Shown: positions 42,843 to 52,345 of the stretch, in pieces
Numbering within the stretch: position 1 is the stretch's first letter
How the letters are laid out: each line of letters opens with the position of its first letter
NCBI GenBank assembly: GCA_036397755.1
Contig: DASWII010000020.1
Coordinates: forward strand, 1 to 64,000
Direction of reading: 5' to 3'
Length of the DNA: 64,000 nt
Source: CAMYLY01 sp036397755
Lineage (GTDB): Bacteria > Gemmatimonadota > Gemmatimonadetes > Gemmatimonadales > GWC2-71-9
The notes under the pieces: generated by a model
The model's input: only the letters and a program-made list of their open reading frames with translations
Told to the model about the DNA's origin: nothing
Database searches by the model: none
Made by a program: the position numbers and the translations under genes

Positions 42843-44549
42843 CTATCCCGCCGTTTCCTTGACAACTTCTTCGAGAGTGGTGATGCCCTTGCGCACCTTT
42901 TCGATCCCATCCATGCGCAGCGTGAGCATGCCCTCCTTGAGGGCCTGTTCCTGGATATCTGCCGCGGAGCCACCTTTGAGGATCACCCGCCGAATCGCCG
43001 GAGACAGCGGCATGACTTCGTAGATGCCCTGCCGGCCCTTGTACCCCGTCCCGCTGCAGGCATCACACCCTTCACCCTTGTAAAACGTGATTCCCTCGGC
43101 CTGCGCCGCCGTGAACCCCAGCGCTCCCAGCTCGGCGTCCGTGTACTTGTGTTCACGCTTGCACTGCTTGCACACCCGCCGGAGGAGGCGCTGCGCAACG
43201 ATGAGATTGACCGCGCTCGCTACGTTGAACGGCTCGAGCCCCATGTCGATCATGCGCGTGATGGTCGACGGCGCGTCGTTCGTGTGGAGGGTCGACAGCA
43301 CCATGTGGCCCGTGAGCGCCGCCTTGATCGCGATACCGCCCGTTTCGAGGTCACGGATCTCGCCGACCATGATGATGTTCGGGTCCTGGCGCAAAAACGC
43401 TTTCAAGGCCGCAGCGAAGGTCATGCCGATCTCAGTGCGGACCAACACCTGATTGATCCCGTGGATGTTGTACTCCACCGGATCTTCGGCGGTCATGATG
43501 TTGACCTCGATGCTGTTGACCTTCGAAAGCGCCGAGTACAGCGTCGTGGTCTTGCCCGACCCCGTGGGTCCCGTGACCAGCACCATCCCGTAGGGATTGG
43601 CCACCGCCCGCATCAGGTCCTTCTCCGCCTTCAGTTCGAACCCGAACGTGCTGAGATCGAGAGTCAGATTGCCCTTGTCGAGAATCCGCATCACGATCTT
43701 CTCGCCATAGATCACCGGCAAGGTCGAGACCCGGAAATCGACCACTTTCTTCCCCATCTTCATTTTGATGCGGCCGTCCTGCGGCACACGCCGTTCCGCG
43801 ATGTTCAAGGCCGACATGATCTTGACGCGGCTAGTGAGCGCCGCCTTCAACTTGATCGGCGGCTTCATGATCTCGATCAGCGCGCCATCGATCCGATAGC
43901 GAACGCGGATCTCCTTCTCGAAGGGCTCGATGTGGACGTCGCTGGCCCCTCGCCTGACCGCGTCCGTCAGGATGCCGTTGATCAGCTTCACGACCGGCGC
44001 GTCATCGCCGACCTGAACGGGGGCCTCATCGTCGTCGCGCTCCTCGATGACCTCGAGATCCTCCTCCTCTTCGATCTCGTCCAGGAGGTTCTGGAGCTGG
44101 GCGTCCGTCGCTTCGTAGTACTTCTCGATCTGCGAGCGCAGGGTGTACTCACCCGCAATCACCGGGAAGATGTCGTATCGCGTGATGAACTTGAGGTCGT
44201 CGATGATGGTGACGTTGGTCGGCTCGGCCATCGCCACCGTCAGCGTCCGGCCCTCCCGCTTGAGCGGCAGCACGCTGTGTTTGATCGCCACTTCACCGGG
44301 AATGAGCTTGATGATCTTCTCTTCCACCGAGAAGCGGCCGAGGTCCACCGCCGGCACCCGGTACTGCTTTGCCAGCATCTTCGTGATCTCGATCTCGGGA
44401 ATCAGACCGAGCTTCACCAAAACATACCCCAAGCGCGCCCCAGAACTGCGCTGCTCGTGGAGTGCTTGCTGCAGCTGCTCGCGGGTGATCAATCCCTCGC
44501 GGACGAGGAGATCGCCAAGTCGTTCGGAACTCGCGGCCGCTGTTGCCAT
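42843..44549 (-). CDS. pilB: type IV pilus extension ATPase PilB
   Basis: A 568-residue extension motor of the GspE family. The N-terminal MshEN/N1 domain has LGDLLVREGLITREQLQQAL and a second half ending near residue 145. An acidic linker (about 155-178, EIEEEEDLEVIEERDDDE) is unusual in its charge. The core has SDVHIEPFEKEIRVRYRIDG, Walker A GPTGSGKTTTLYSAL, Walker B IIMVGEIRDLETG and the HMVLSTLHTNDAP His box. A four-Cys zinc site (CKQC, CDAC) is seen, as in other PilB/GspE proteins. MshEN domains in this position often bind cyclic di-GMP, which would link it to the GGDEF/HD-GYP genes; that link is inference. Confidence 0.96.
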   Translation of the reverse strand: MATAAASSERLGDLLVREGLITREQLQQALHEQRSSGARLGYVLVKLGLIPEIEITKMLAKQYRVPAVDLGRFSVEEKIIKLIPGEVAIKHSVLPLKREGRTLTVAMAEPTNVTIIDDLKFITRYDIFPVIAGEYTLRSQIEKYYEATDAQLQNLLDEIEEEEDLEVIEERDDDEAPVQVGDDAPVVKLINGILTDAVRRGASDVHIEPFEKEIRVRYRIDGALIEIMKPPIKLKAALTSRVKIMSALNIAERRVPQDGRIKMKMGKKVVDFRVSTLPVIYGEKIVMRILDKGNLTLDLSTFGFELKAEKDLMRAVANPYGMVLVTGPTGSGKTTTLYSALSKVNSIEVNIMTAEDPVEYNIHGINQVLVRTEIGMTFAAALKAFLRQDPNIIMVGEIRDLETGGIAIKAALTGHMVLSTLHTNDAPSTITRMIDMGLEPFNVASAVNLIVAQRLLRRVCKQCKREHKYTDAELGALGFTAAQAEGITFYKGEGCDACSGTGYKGRQGIYEVMPLSPAIRRVILKGGSAADIQEQALKEGMLTLRMDGIEKVRKGITTLEEVVKETAG

Positions 44550-44604
44550 ACCTGCCCGTGTGGGGGAGGACTAGATGACACAACTCGTTAACACACAAGG
44601 AGCT

Positions 44605-44632
44605 AACGTACGGGTAAAGTACCGGCGGTCAA
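44605..44632 (-). promoter_or_regulatory. candidate promoter of pilBTC
   Basis: In the 90-base gap upstream of pilB the transcribed strand has TTGACC (44632-44627), a 16-base spacer and TACGTT (44610-44605). It would give a leader of about 50 bases. The match is moderate. Confidence 0.4.
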
Positions 44633-44639
44633 AGGGGTG

Positions 44640-45251
44640 TCAAGAGATTCCGACCAGTGCACGCAGCTTCTCGAGCGTTGCCGGTCCGATCCCCGGAACC
44701 TCCAGCAGCTCCTCAATCGTGCGGAATCGTCCGATGCGGGCGCGTAACTCGAGAATAGCGGCTGCCTTTGCCGGACCGATGCCCGGGAGCGCCTGGAGTT
44801 GCTCCTCGCTGGCGGCATTGAGGTTGAGTGGCCGGCGTTCCGCTTTCCTCGGGCGCGCACCGGCGACAGGAAGCCTCACGTGCGGCTGAATAGCGTCCAG
44901 GACCGCCTGACCGATTCCCGGCACCGCGCCGATCTCGTCCAGAGTCCTGAACGGGCCGCGCGCCTCGCGATGCGTGACAATCCTCGCGGCCAACCCGGCC
45001 CCGACGCGGGGAAGTCGCATGAGCTCGGACGCGGACGCGGTGTTCGGGTCAATCACCTCGGCCGGACCGAGTGGTCGGCTGGCTGCCTCGGCTCGCGCGG
45101 CAACCGAGTCCAGTGGAGTGCGCACTCCGACGTCCGACCGGTATCCCACCGCGCCCGGTGCCCCCGGAACGGCGACAACCCACCGGACCACGACGCCCAG
45201 CGCCGCCAGTGTGACCAGCAACGCGGCGGCTCGATGATCGCTGCGGTCCAT
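44640..45251 (-). CDS. ComEA-like helix-hairpin-helix DNA-binding protein
   Basis: A 203-residue protein with one N-terminal membrane helix (about 8-30) that anchors it to face the periplasm. It carries two helix-hairpin-helix units: DPNTASASELMRLPRVGAGLAARI with FRTLDEIGAVPGIG, and LNLNAASEEQLQALPGIGPAKAAAIL with FRTIEELLEVPGIGPATLEKL (each read in parts). Such proteins bind incoming DNA during transformation. ComEA usually has one such unit; here there are two in tandem. It lies directly upstream of pilB, so pilus and DNA receptor may act together in competence. The channel protein ComEC is not in the window. Confidence 0.87.
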   Translation of the reverse strand: MDRSDHRAAALLVTLAALGVVVRWVVAVPGAPGAVGYRSDVGVRTPLDSVAARAEAASRPLGPAEVIDPNTASASELMRLPRVGAGLAARIVTHREARGPFRTLDEIGAVPGIGQAVLDAIQPHVRLPVAGARPRKAERRPLNLNAASEEQLQALPGIGPAKAAAILELRARIGRFRTIEELLEVPGIGPATLEKLRALVGIS

Positions 45252-45321
45252 GCATTGACGGTGAGGCCGGCGCCGCCCACCGACCGCACCCGCTCAACGC
45301 CGGACGTACCGCTCGAACGCG

Positions 45322-46212
45322 CTATCGCAGGAGGGCGACGGCCACGTCTCCCACGATCTGCAGGCTCTCCACCGAAATCTTGTCGATCGTGTCGTCGGGC
45401 GTGTGCCAATATGGGTAGTCCAGGTCGATGACGTCGATCGCCCGGATGCCGGCCCGCAAGAGGGGCACATGGTCATCTTCGATCGGGGTCCTCACGGTTG
45501 GACTAAACACGCGCTCGTACCCGAGTTCACGCGCCTTCGCCCAGACCCGTTCCACCACTTCCGGCGCACCGGCGAGGGAGTGGCCTTCGCGAAGGAATCG
45601 CAAATCGCGATCTCCCACCATGTCCCACACGACGGCAAAGAGTGGCCGGGCGGGCCCCACGGGGTGCGCCGCGTAATATCGCGATCCCAACAGCACGTCC
45701 GCCCGCACTAACCAGTCCCCATAATCCTCGCCATCCACGAACACGAGGTCCACTCCGACGCTCGGGGGTGCGCGTTTCAGCACGTCCGCCACCGCCAGCA
45801 GGACCGCAACCCCCGAGGCCCCGTCGTTCGCACCCGGGACGGGGCGGCTCCGGTCCGCCAGGTTGGCGCTCTGGTCCGACATCGGACGGGTGTCCCAATG
45901 CGCGACGTACAGAATCCGGTCGGGCCGTTCCGGCTGGAACGATCCAATGAAGTTACGGAGGGCCAGGGTGTCTCCCTCGACGGTGACGTGAGTGAACGCC
46001 TGCACAACCACGCTGTCTGCCCGCTCGCGCAACCGCGCCAACAGCCAATCACCCGCGTTGCGATGACCGGCGGTGTTCGGTATACGAGGTCCGAACGCCA
46101 ATTGCGCCTCCACGTATCCCATGGCGACCGCGCCGTCGAACTCTCGGCGAGCCGTTGACCCGGACCCGCAGGCCAGCAGGATGAGCAAGAGACTCGTCAT
46201 GCGTCGCTTCAT
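45322..46212 (-). CDS. M28 family metallopeptidase / glutaminyl-peptide cyclotransferase-like lipoprotein
   Basis: A 296-residue exported protein. The N-terminus MKRRMTSLLLILLACGSGS is a lipoprotein signal (lipobox LLAC). The catalytic domain has the zinc ligands of the M28/glutaminyl cyclase fold: YVAHWDTRP, VPGANDGASGVAVLL, FVDGEDYGDW, WDMVGDRDL and EDDHVPLL, then YWHTPDDTIDKIS, close to the HT-DD motif of glutaminyl cyclases. It could therefore cyclise N-terminal Gln of secreted proteins or act as an aminopeptidase. In type IX secretion bacteria glutaminyl cyclases act on exported cargo, which fits the sprA gene it overlaps by 4 bp. The choice between the two activities is open. Confidence 0.85.
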   Translation of the reverse strand: MKRRMTSLLLILLACGSGSTARREFDGAVAMGYVEAQLAFGPRIPNTAGHRNAGDWLLARLRERADSVVVQAFTHVTVEGDTLALRNFIGSFQPERPDRILYVAHWDTRPMSDQSANLADRSRPVPGANDGASGVAVLLAVADVLKRAPPSVGVDLVFVDGEDYGDWLVRADVLLGSRYYAAHPVGPARPLFAVVWDMVGDRDLRFLREGHSLAGAPEVVERVWAKARELGYERVFSPTVRTPIEDDHVPLLRAGIRAIDVIDLDYPYWHTPDDTIDKISVESLQIVGDVAVALLR

Positions 46213-49200
46213 TGAAACCGACCGGCAAAGAGGTTGACGTCGGCGAAAATCGACAGCACGACCTGCGAAAGCCGAGTGGCCGTGTGGCGCTGATCGCTCA
46301 AGACATAGCTAAAGGTAAGACCACCTCGTACGGTCTCGCTCAACCCCGTATCGACTCGCAAGTCGACCTGGTGTCGCCGGCTGTCTGACACAAGCCGGCA
46401 CTCGCTGCTTCCCGCCCGTACCAGGCAGACGTCCTGGCGGGATGTCCCGAACGTGATATTCGCCCGCAGTTCGTCGCGGAGGCGGATCAGGCTCGTTGGC
46501 GCCCGGAACCGGAAGCGGGTACTGCCCGTCCACTCCCGCCGGCGGGTGAGCGTCACATTCCCCGCGGTGACCGACCGGCCATCCCCAAAGGCGTACTGCA
46601 CGGCCGTCACCACGCCGCCTTCCCACGTGAGCGCGAGGGTCGGCGTGAACAGTACGGACGTGTTGGAGGTGGCAACCGGATCCACCGTGGGAAGCCGGCG
46701 ATGGGTGACATCCGATCGTACCTCCCGATACTGGGTGCCCGCGCTGACACCGTTCAGAACCGGGCGGATTGCCAACGGGACCGGCACCGTCCAGTCGACG
46801 CCGAGGGACGGCCATTCTTCGACTCGGGACCGGAGTTCACCTAGCACTTCGCCCCGTCGGGCCCAGCTCCGCTGTTCCTGATTCCGATACAGCACGCGCA
46901 CCGAGCCGCCGCCCGGCAGTTGTACCCCACCGTTGGCAATCAGCAACAGCGATTGACCCGCTGCCGTGGCCGGCACGCCACCACGTGCCAGGAACTGGTC
47001 CAGGTCCCCGAAGCCAAGCCGATACGACAGATCGGCGTCGGTCGGCGTGCGATCGAACGTCGATCGGAGCTCCGATCGGCGGGTGATATCGATCGGGAGA
47101 ATGGCACCGAAGACCCGCGCCGGCACCGACCCCGGAGCGGCGAGATCGCGCACCATCCTTCCCCAATCGACCGTGACGCCCAGTTCCCGGGTCCGCGCGT
47201 TCCCGATCGTCTCAGGTAATCGGAACGCCATAGTATCCTCCGCGTCCGGGAGCGGATCGGCTCGATTCGGGTCACGGGCGAATTGAAACCGGCTCGAGAA
47301 CCTGAGTCGCGGTCTGAGCCAGCTGGCCACCACCGGCTGCATGTCGAACGTTGTGGAGAACGAACTGGCGCGTTCGAACCCCACGTCGGTGCCGATGAGC
47401 GCCCCCCGCTCCTCCCGCAACAGCCGCCCCATTACCGTGGAACCGTCGTAGCGCTGCAAGTCCCGCAAGCTCGCCGCGGACACGGCCAGGCCCAACGATC
47501 GAAACGGTCGCACCCCAACCGCCGCCTCGTTGCGCCACATGTGTGTCAGGCCGGCGAGCCCCAGTGTGCCCGAATCACCGGCAAGCACCACCGGGACCCT
47601 GAACGCGAATCGATCGCGTTCGTTCTTCGTCAGCGTCGAGGAGAACACGATGCGGGACGGGTTCCACCGCAACCGGGCGGACCGTAGCGCGCGGCCGAAC
47701 TCACTCTCGCGTATCCAGGCGGGGAATCGCTCCACCATGCGGGTCAGAAAGCCAGGCACGATCGGCACCGTCATGGGGCCTGGGACGTTCTCGTAGCTGA
47801 TGCGCACCTCTCGCTCCCGCACGACCGCGGTGCTCAGGGAGGCCGTGAGATCGCCACGCATGTAGCGCCCCCTGACGCTCAGCGGGTCCACCAGCGCACG
47901 GAGAAGCGCGCTGGAAGCCGCTTTGGTCCGTCGAATCGAGGCCTCGTACGTCGTCACGCGTGACTTCGGCGTGCGCAGGCCGTCAAGTCGATCCGCCGTG
48001 ATGTCGGTCCGAGGGACATAGAACGGATCGCTCGACGACGCGCTGTGGCGGATACTGATCGGGAAACTAAGGTTCCAAGACTCCGGGAGCAGACGGTCGG
48101 CCCGCACCAGCGCGGTCACATGCGTTCCGACATCCGCCACGTAGGACGGTTGCTCACCCGGCGCGCGGAACCGGTCATCGCGATTGCGGTACGCCACGTT
48201 CACTTCCGCAAAATCCGAGGCGGCAACGCGCAGGTCGATCGAGCCGGCCATCCCACGGTCGTCCACGACCTCGGTGAGGCGAATGTCGTCGACCCAGAGC
48301 TCGGTCTCGTCGATGACGCCTTGATCGTTGATTCGGAGAATGCCCACCGCCACCTCGGCCACCTGCGCGAGATTCGGCGGCCGCACTCCAGGATCACGCA
48401 CGTGCACCAGATACGGCCCGCTACAGGCTACGTAGGCCGTCGTGTCTCCCCCACACGCCCCCCAACCGCCGGGCGGGTCTCCCCGCAACCACGAGGCCTC
48501 GAGCGCCGCCCGCAGGTCGAGCCACCGCGCCAGATCGATTACCGCTTCCGGTTCCCAGGTGTCGGTGCGGATCGGGACGCGGTACATGTAGAAGTTGGCC
48601 TCGTCGCGTCCCACCTTCAGATAGAACTCGAGATCGCCCGCGTTCCAGCCAGGCCCGCGCCCGCGCGCCCACACCCGCAGCGTCCGGTACGTCAGGAAGT
48701 TCTTGTCGGCCTCGTTCGCGAACCGCACGAGGGCCTCGGCGCGCTCGCCGACGCGGAGGTCTCGTGCAACGAGACGCAGCGCCTTTTCATTGACCTGCTG
48801 GGCACCAAACTGGAACCCGGCCTCACGCCGGTCAGCTAGGTCGTTGACGCCCGGCGGCGACGTGTAGCCCAAGTCGCGGTTCTCCGTGCTCACCGTCAGC
48901 ACGGAAACCTCCCCGTGCGGCTCACCTTCTCGGCCACTCAGGCCCAGGATAGGCGTCGCGGCGCGGCGGACCCACGGCGCGCCCACGAGCCTGAACCGAG
49001 CCAACGCCAGCGCCACTTCCTCCTCCGCCAGACCCTGGTCGGGCACCGCCAGCGTCATCCGCAGTGCCTGGATCTGCCGCACGTTGGGAACGCCGATCTG
49101 GAGCGTGTCCGCACGGAACGGAATCCTATACAGGCGCCACGTGATCGCCCGCCCCGCGTCGTCGAAGTGGGTGACGCCGTCCCGCACGTAGTACTGCGGA

Positions 49201-52200
49201 TCGCCGACTCGAAACACATAGCGGAACACGCTTTCACCCGCCGCGCCGACTGCGACGTCCAGCCGGTTGTCTCCGTTCAGATCCTCCGTGTCGAGCCGGC
49301 CGTTGCGACGCGTGCACGCCGCGCGGAGGCTGCCACGCGGTAGTGCCTCCAGTCCAAACAGGGTCTGAAGATCGCACAGCGGTAGCCCGTTCACATACGC
49401 GCCGGTGGACAAGTCGAGAATGGAATCGGCGACATCGCCGTGAATGCCGCGGTCGTCCACCACGGCATTGAAGACGTTGGTCAACGAGTCGCGCTCGGAA
49501 TCCAGGCGACCCAATCCCTGCGTGCGTCGGCCCTCGAACACCGTGTCCGTTCCGACGATGCCGAACCGCTCCGGAACACTGGCCGCCACGTCCTCCATCA
49601 CGGTACCGAAATCGAGCAGGACGACCGCGGCGTTGCGTCGTGCAGACCCGGCTCCATCTTCCAGCACCCAGAACTCGATCGACTCCACCCGCGAAAGGTC
49701 CACCCCCACCCCCGATCCCCCACCCAACGTCTGGGTGAGGCTGCGCCACCGGGGACCCGCGGTATGGGGCAACCGCCAACGCGGCCTGCCTGTTTGCGGG
49801 TGGGGTGCACCGCCGACCGTGTCCGGCTTCAGAGTCAACCACAGCACCGGCTCGACGCCGATCCCCGCCCCGGCCAGCACGATCGTCGAGTCGATCTGGC
49901 GCGGCGTGAACTCCAGCACCCCCGCTCTCGTGCTCACGGCGTTCTGCCAGACGAGCGGGACCGCATCGGCCGGGTCGAATCCGCCGGCGAGCGAGAGATA
50001 GGCGGGGCTGAGTCCCCTCGCCTCGGTGGGGGCACTCCCGAGCTGAAACTCCCGCTCGCGCAGGTTCACCGTGAGCGTCGCTTGCCCCTCGAAATCCTCC
50101 ACGTACGCGATACCAAGTGGATTCGGATTGGGCTGGGACATGGCCAGCTCACCACTCAACGCGACGAAGGAAGGCGCGGTCGCGCGTAAGAACGGCAGCG
50201 CATCCATGACCTGGCTGACACCGTCGATCTGCGTTGCCCACTCCGCCCGGAGTGCTCCGACGAAGCCGGACTTGGGCTCGAGACCTAAGAAGGGTCGGGT
50301 GAAGCTCGTCCGATCGTTCTGCAACAGCCCCAACGCCTGGATCCGTGCGGTGGATCCGAGCTGATACGTCCCCGTGAAGCCCAACACGTTCTTGCGTGCC
50401 GGATCGAAGAGCTGATTCTCCTGGAATTGCGCGCGCACCGTCGTCGGACCGCTGAACAGCGACGGTGGGTCCAGGAAGCGCACCTGCCCGAGCGAGTAGT
50501 CGATCTCGTAGTCGCGGCCGCGCACGAGTTCCCGCTCGCCGACGAACAGTCGTTCGCTGCCTTCCCGCACCTGGAGGGCGCCCAGGGTAACCGCGGATCG
50601 ATCGCCAGTGCCTGACGCCTCGTAGTTGAGGCTCAGCGTGAATCGCGTCGGCGGCCCCTGGGTGGCAAGGAGGTACGTCGGTGTGCGATACAACGAATCG
50701 TTGCGTTCTCCGGCCAGCAGCCGGCCGGCATCTCCGAACGGCTGCAAGTGCGGAAACACGACGAAGTGGTCGCGCAGCGGCGCCCCGGCCCCAGGGTCTC
50801 GCTCGCGCGGAAAGATCTTGTTGTACACGTCGAGCGCCGAGGGATCTGACGGCACTGCCAAGCCAAGCCGTTCGAGATAGGTGCCCTGACCATCCAGCGG
50901 CCGCTCCGATTCGTTAACCAGGATCACGAGGTCGACGGACGATCGAACCACGTCTGCTCCGCCCACCCGATAGACGTTCCGCAACTCATGGCGAAAGGTC
51001 GGCACGTCGGTGCCGCGTTGAGGTTCGTGAATCAGGAACAGAGTGTCCGTGCCCGACGCGTTGATGGACGGAAGCGTGCCGACGGTATCGCCCAGCGCCG
51101 TGACGTAGGACACCGCGAGGAAGTCCTGCGAGCCCAGTCGCGTCACGAGCGCGAACCACAGCCCCGAGGAATCGAGGTAGTAGTCGCGACCCTCTACCAG
51201 CAGCTCCCACGGAAACGGCCCTACCCGCTGGGGCCCGTCATCGCGCACCGCGACCGCCTCAATCCCCCCGAGATTGAAGTTCTCTTGCCCCGAGCCGCCT
51301 TGGGCACGCAAGCGGTACACACGGAGCGCCACCGGCTGGAGTTCCGGTGGAATCGGCACCGTTTCCAGCGCGAGAAGGTCGAGGGCCGGATATCCTGGCA
51401 GCCGCGCCGGATCGACCACCGCGAAGAACCGTGCGGTCTCGTAGTCCAGATCGCGAACCTCGACGTGAACGGGCTGCGTGGTGATCTCGCCGACCGTGAA
51501 CACGCGTGTGCGCAGCGTCGAGCCGCGTTGCTGAGCGGCGACCACACCGAGTTCCAGCGCACCGATTTGCGCCTGTGCTTGGACGCCGAAGGCGTTGTTG
51601 GGCAACAGCGCGGCATCGACATAGCGAGATTCCGGAGCGCGGAACGTGACATTCCCGACCTCGACACGCTGCAGGAATTCGCCAGACTTCCCTTCGTACC
51701 ATGCACCGATGTCGTTGTTGACGCCGAACTCCCGCTGGCTGTCGAAATCCACGTTCACGTGGAACCGATCCGAAACCACCCCGCCCGCGCGAACGCGGAA
51801 TTGCTGATCGAAAGCCGGGGTGGGAAATCCCACGACGCATCCAGAGGCAGGATCCGCCACCACGACTTCGTCGCAGCGCGCGTTACGCAACTGATCGACG
51901 CGCATCTCGAGATGCGCATTCACCTCGAGGCCGATCTCCGTGAGGGGCTCCTGGCGATCCGGCGACAGCCGCGACGATCGGTGATGCGGGGCCGTGGCCG
52001 CACGGCGTCGCGCATCGCGCTCGGCTGCCACCACCGCCCGCACATCCGTCTCCCAGTCCGCGGCGATCTCTCCGCCATCGGACCGCCACGGCCGGCTCGG
52101 CCTCCGAGCGAGCCGAGGGAGCGTCAACTCGGCGGACGGAAACGTGCGAAGGGACACGCGGGGAGCGACTAAGTCTCGCGCCGCGGCAACGCCTGGCACC

Positions 52201-52250
52201 ACAACCAGCACCAGCAGCGCGGCGGTCGCGGATCGGTGGCTCAACGGCAC
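46209..52250 (-). CDS. sprA: SprA-like giant outer-membrane protein of the type IX secretion system
   Basis: A 2013-residue protein with a signal peptide (VPLSHRSATAALLVLVVVPG). It matches SprA/Sov, the 36-strand barrel that is the translocon of the type IX secretion system. Recognisable elements are the early FDSQREFGVNNDIGAWYEG, repeated units like LVEGRDYYLDSSGLWFAL and ELVRGRDYEIDYSLGQVRFL, GIAYVEDFEGQATLTV, ETELWVDDIRLTEV, and a long C-terminal set of amphipathic strands ending in a final aromatic residue region. It is somewhat shorter than the Flavobacterium protein (about 2400). The GTG start has GGGAG five bases upstream. Other type IX genes (porV, sov partners, gldKLMN) are not in the window. 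Confidence 0.85.
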   Translation of the reverse strand: MPLSHRSATAALLVLVVVPGVAAARDLVAPRVSLRTFPSAELTLPRLARRPSRPWRSDGGEIAADWETDVRAVVAAERDARRRAATAPHHRSSRLSPDRQEPLTEIGLEVNAHLEMRVDQLRNARCDEVVVADPASGCVVGFPTPAFDQQFRVRAGGVVSDRFHVNVDFDSQREFGVNNDIGAWYEGKSGEFLQRVEVGNVTFRAPESRYVDAALLPNNAFGVQAQAQIGALELGVVAAQQRGSTLRTRVFTVGEITTQPVHVEVRDLDYETARFFAVVDPARLPGYPALDLLALETVPIPPELQPVALRVYRLRAQGGSGQENFNLGGIEAVAVRDDGPQRVGPFPWELLVEGRDYYLDSSGLWFALVTRLGSQDFLAVSYVTALGDTVGTLPSINASGTDTLFLIHEPQRGTDVPTFRHELRNVYRVGGADVVRSSVDLVILVNESERPLDGQGTYLERLGLAVPSDPSALDVYNKIFPRERDPGAGAPLRDHFVVFPHLQPFGDAGRLLAGERNDSLYRTPTYLLATQGPPTRFTLSLNYEASGTGDRSAVTLGALQVREGSERLFVGERELVRGRDYEIDYSLGQVRFLDPPSLFSGPTTVRAQFQENQLFDPARKNVLGFTGTYQLGSTARIQALGLLQNDRTSFTRPFLGLEPKSGFVGALRAEWATQIDGVSQVMDALPFLRATAPSFVALSGELAMSQPNPNPLGIAYVEDFEGQATLTVNLREREFQLGSAPTEARGLSPAYLSLAGGFDPADAVPLVWQNAVSTRAGVLEFTPRQIDSTIVLAGAGIGVEPVLWLTLKPDTVGGAPHPQTGRPRWRLPHTAGPRWRSLTQTLGGGSGVGVDLSRVESIEFWVLEDGAGSARRNAAVVLLDFGTVMEDVAASVPERFGIVGTDTVFEGRRTQGLGRLDSERDSLTNVFNAVVDDRGIHGDVADSILDLSTGAYVNGLPLCDLQTLFGLEALPRGSLRAACTRRNGRLDTEDLNGDNRLDVAVGAAGESVFRYVFRVGDPQYYVRDGVTHFDDAGRAITWRLYRIPFRADTLQIGVPNVRQIQALRMTLAVPDQGLAEEEVALALARFRLVGAPWVRRAATPILGLSGREGEPHGEVSVLTVSTENRDLGYTSPPGVNDLADRREAGFQFGAQQVNEKALRLVARDLRVGERAEALVRFANEADKNFLTYRTLRVWARGRGPGWNAGDLEFYLKVGRDEANFYMYRVPIRTDTWEPEAVIDLARWLDLRAALEASWLRGDPPGGWGACGGDTTAYVACSGPYLVHVRDPGVRPPNLAQVAEVAVGILRINDQGVIDETELWVDDIRLTEVVDDRGMAGSIDLRVAASDFAEVNVAYRNRDDRFRAPGEQPSYVADVGTHVTALVRADRLLPESWNLSFPISIRHSASSSDPFYVPRTDITADRLDGLRTPKSRVTTYEASIRRTKAASSALLRALVDPLSVRGRYMRGDLTASLSTAVVREREVRISYENVPGPMTVPIVPGFLTRMVERFPAWIRESEFGRALRSARLRWNPSRIVFSSTLTKNERDRFAFRVPVVLAGDSGTLGLAGLTHMWRNEAAVGVRPFRSLGLAVSAASLRDLQRYDGSTVMGRLLREERGALIGTDVGFERASSFSTTFDMQPVVASWLRPRLRFSSRFQFARDPNRADPLPDAEDTMAFRLPETIGNARTRELGVTVDWGRMVRDLAAPGSVPARVFGAILPIDITRRSELRSTFDRTPTDADLSYRLGFGDLDQFLARGGVPATAAGQSLLLIANGGVQLPGGGSVRVLYRNQEQRSWARRGEVLGELRSRVEEWPSLGVDWTVPVPLAIRPVLNGVSAGTQYREVRSDVTHRRLPTVDPVATSNTSVLFTPTLALTWEGGVVTAVQYAFGDGRSVTAGNVTLTRRREWTGSTRFRFRAPTSLIRLRDELRANITFGTSRQDVCLVRAGSSECRLVSDSRRHQVDLRVDTGLSETVRGGLTFSYVLSDQRHTATRLSQVVLSIFADVNLFAGRFQ

Positions 52251-52273
52251 CTCGCTCCCTCTCTCGGGTATGC

Positions 52274-52302
52274 TTGTAACAGACGCCGGACGGCCATATA
52301 AT
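52274..52302 (+). promoter_or_regulatory. strong sigma-70 promoter of lptFG
   Basis: TTGTAA (52274-52279), a 17-base spacer and a perfect TATAAT (52297-52302). The -10 sits in an inverted repeat GGCCAT-ATA-ATGGCC (52292-52306) that could be an operator. The first in-frame ATG of lptF (52301) overlaps the -10 and so cannot be the translation start; the next ATG at 52346 is used. Confidence 0.7.
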
Positions 52303-52345
52303 GGCCATCCCCAACATCGCGATCACGCGTCGGATTCACGCTGCC

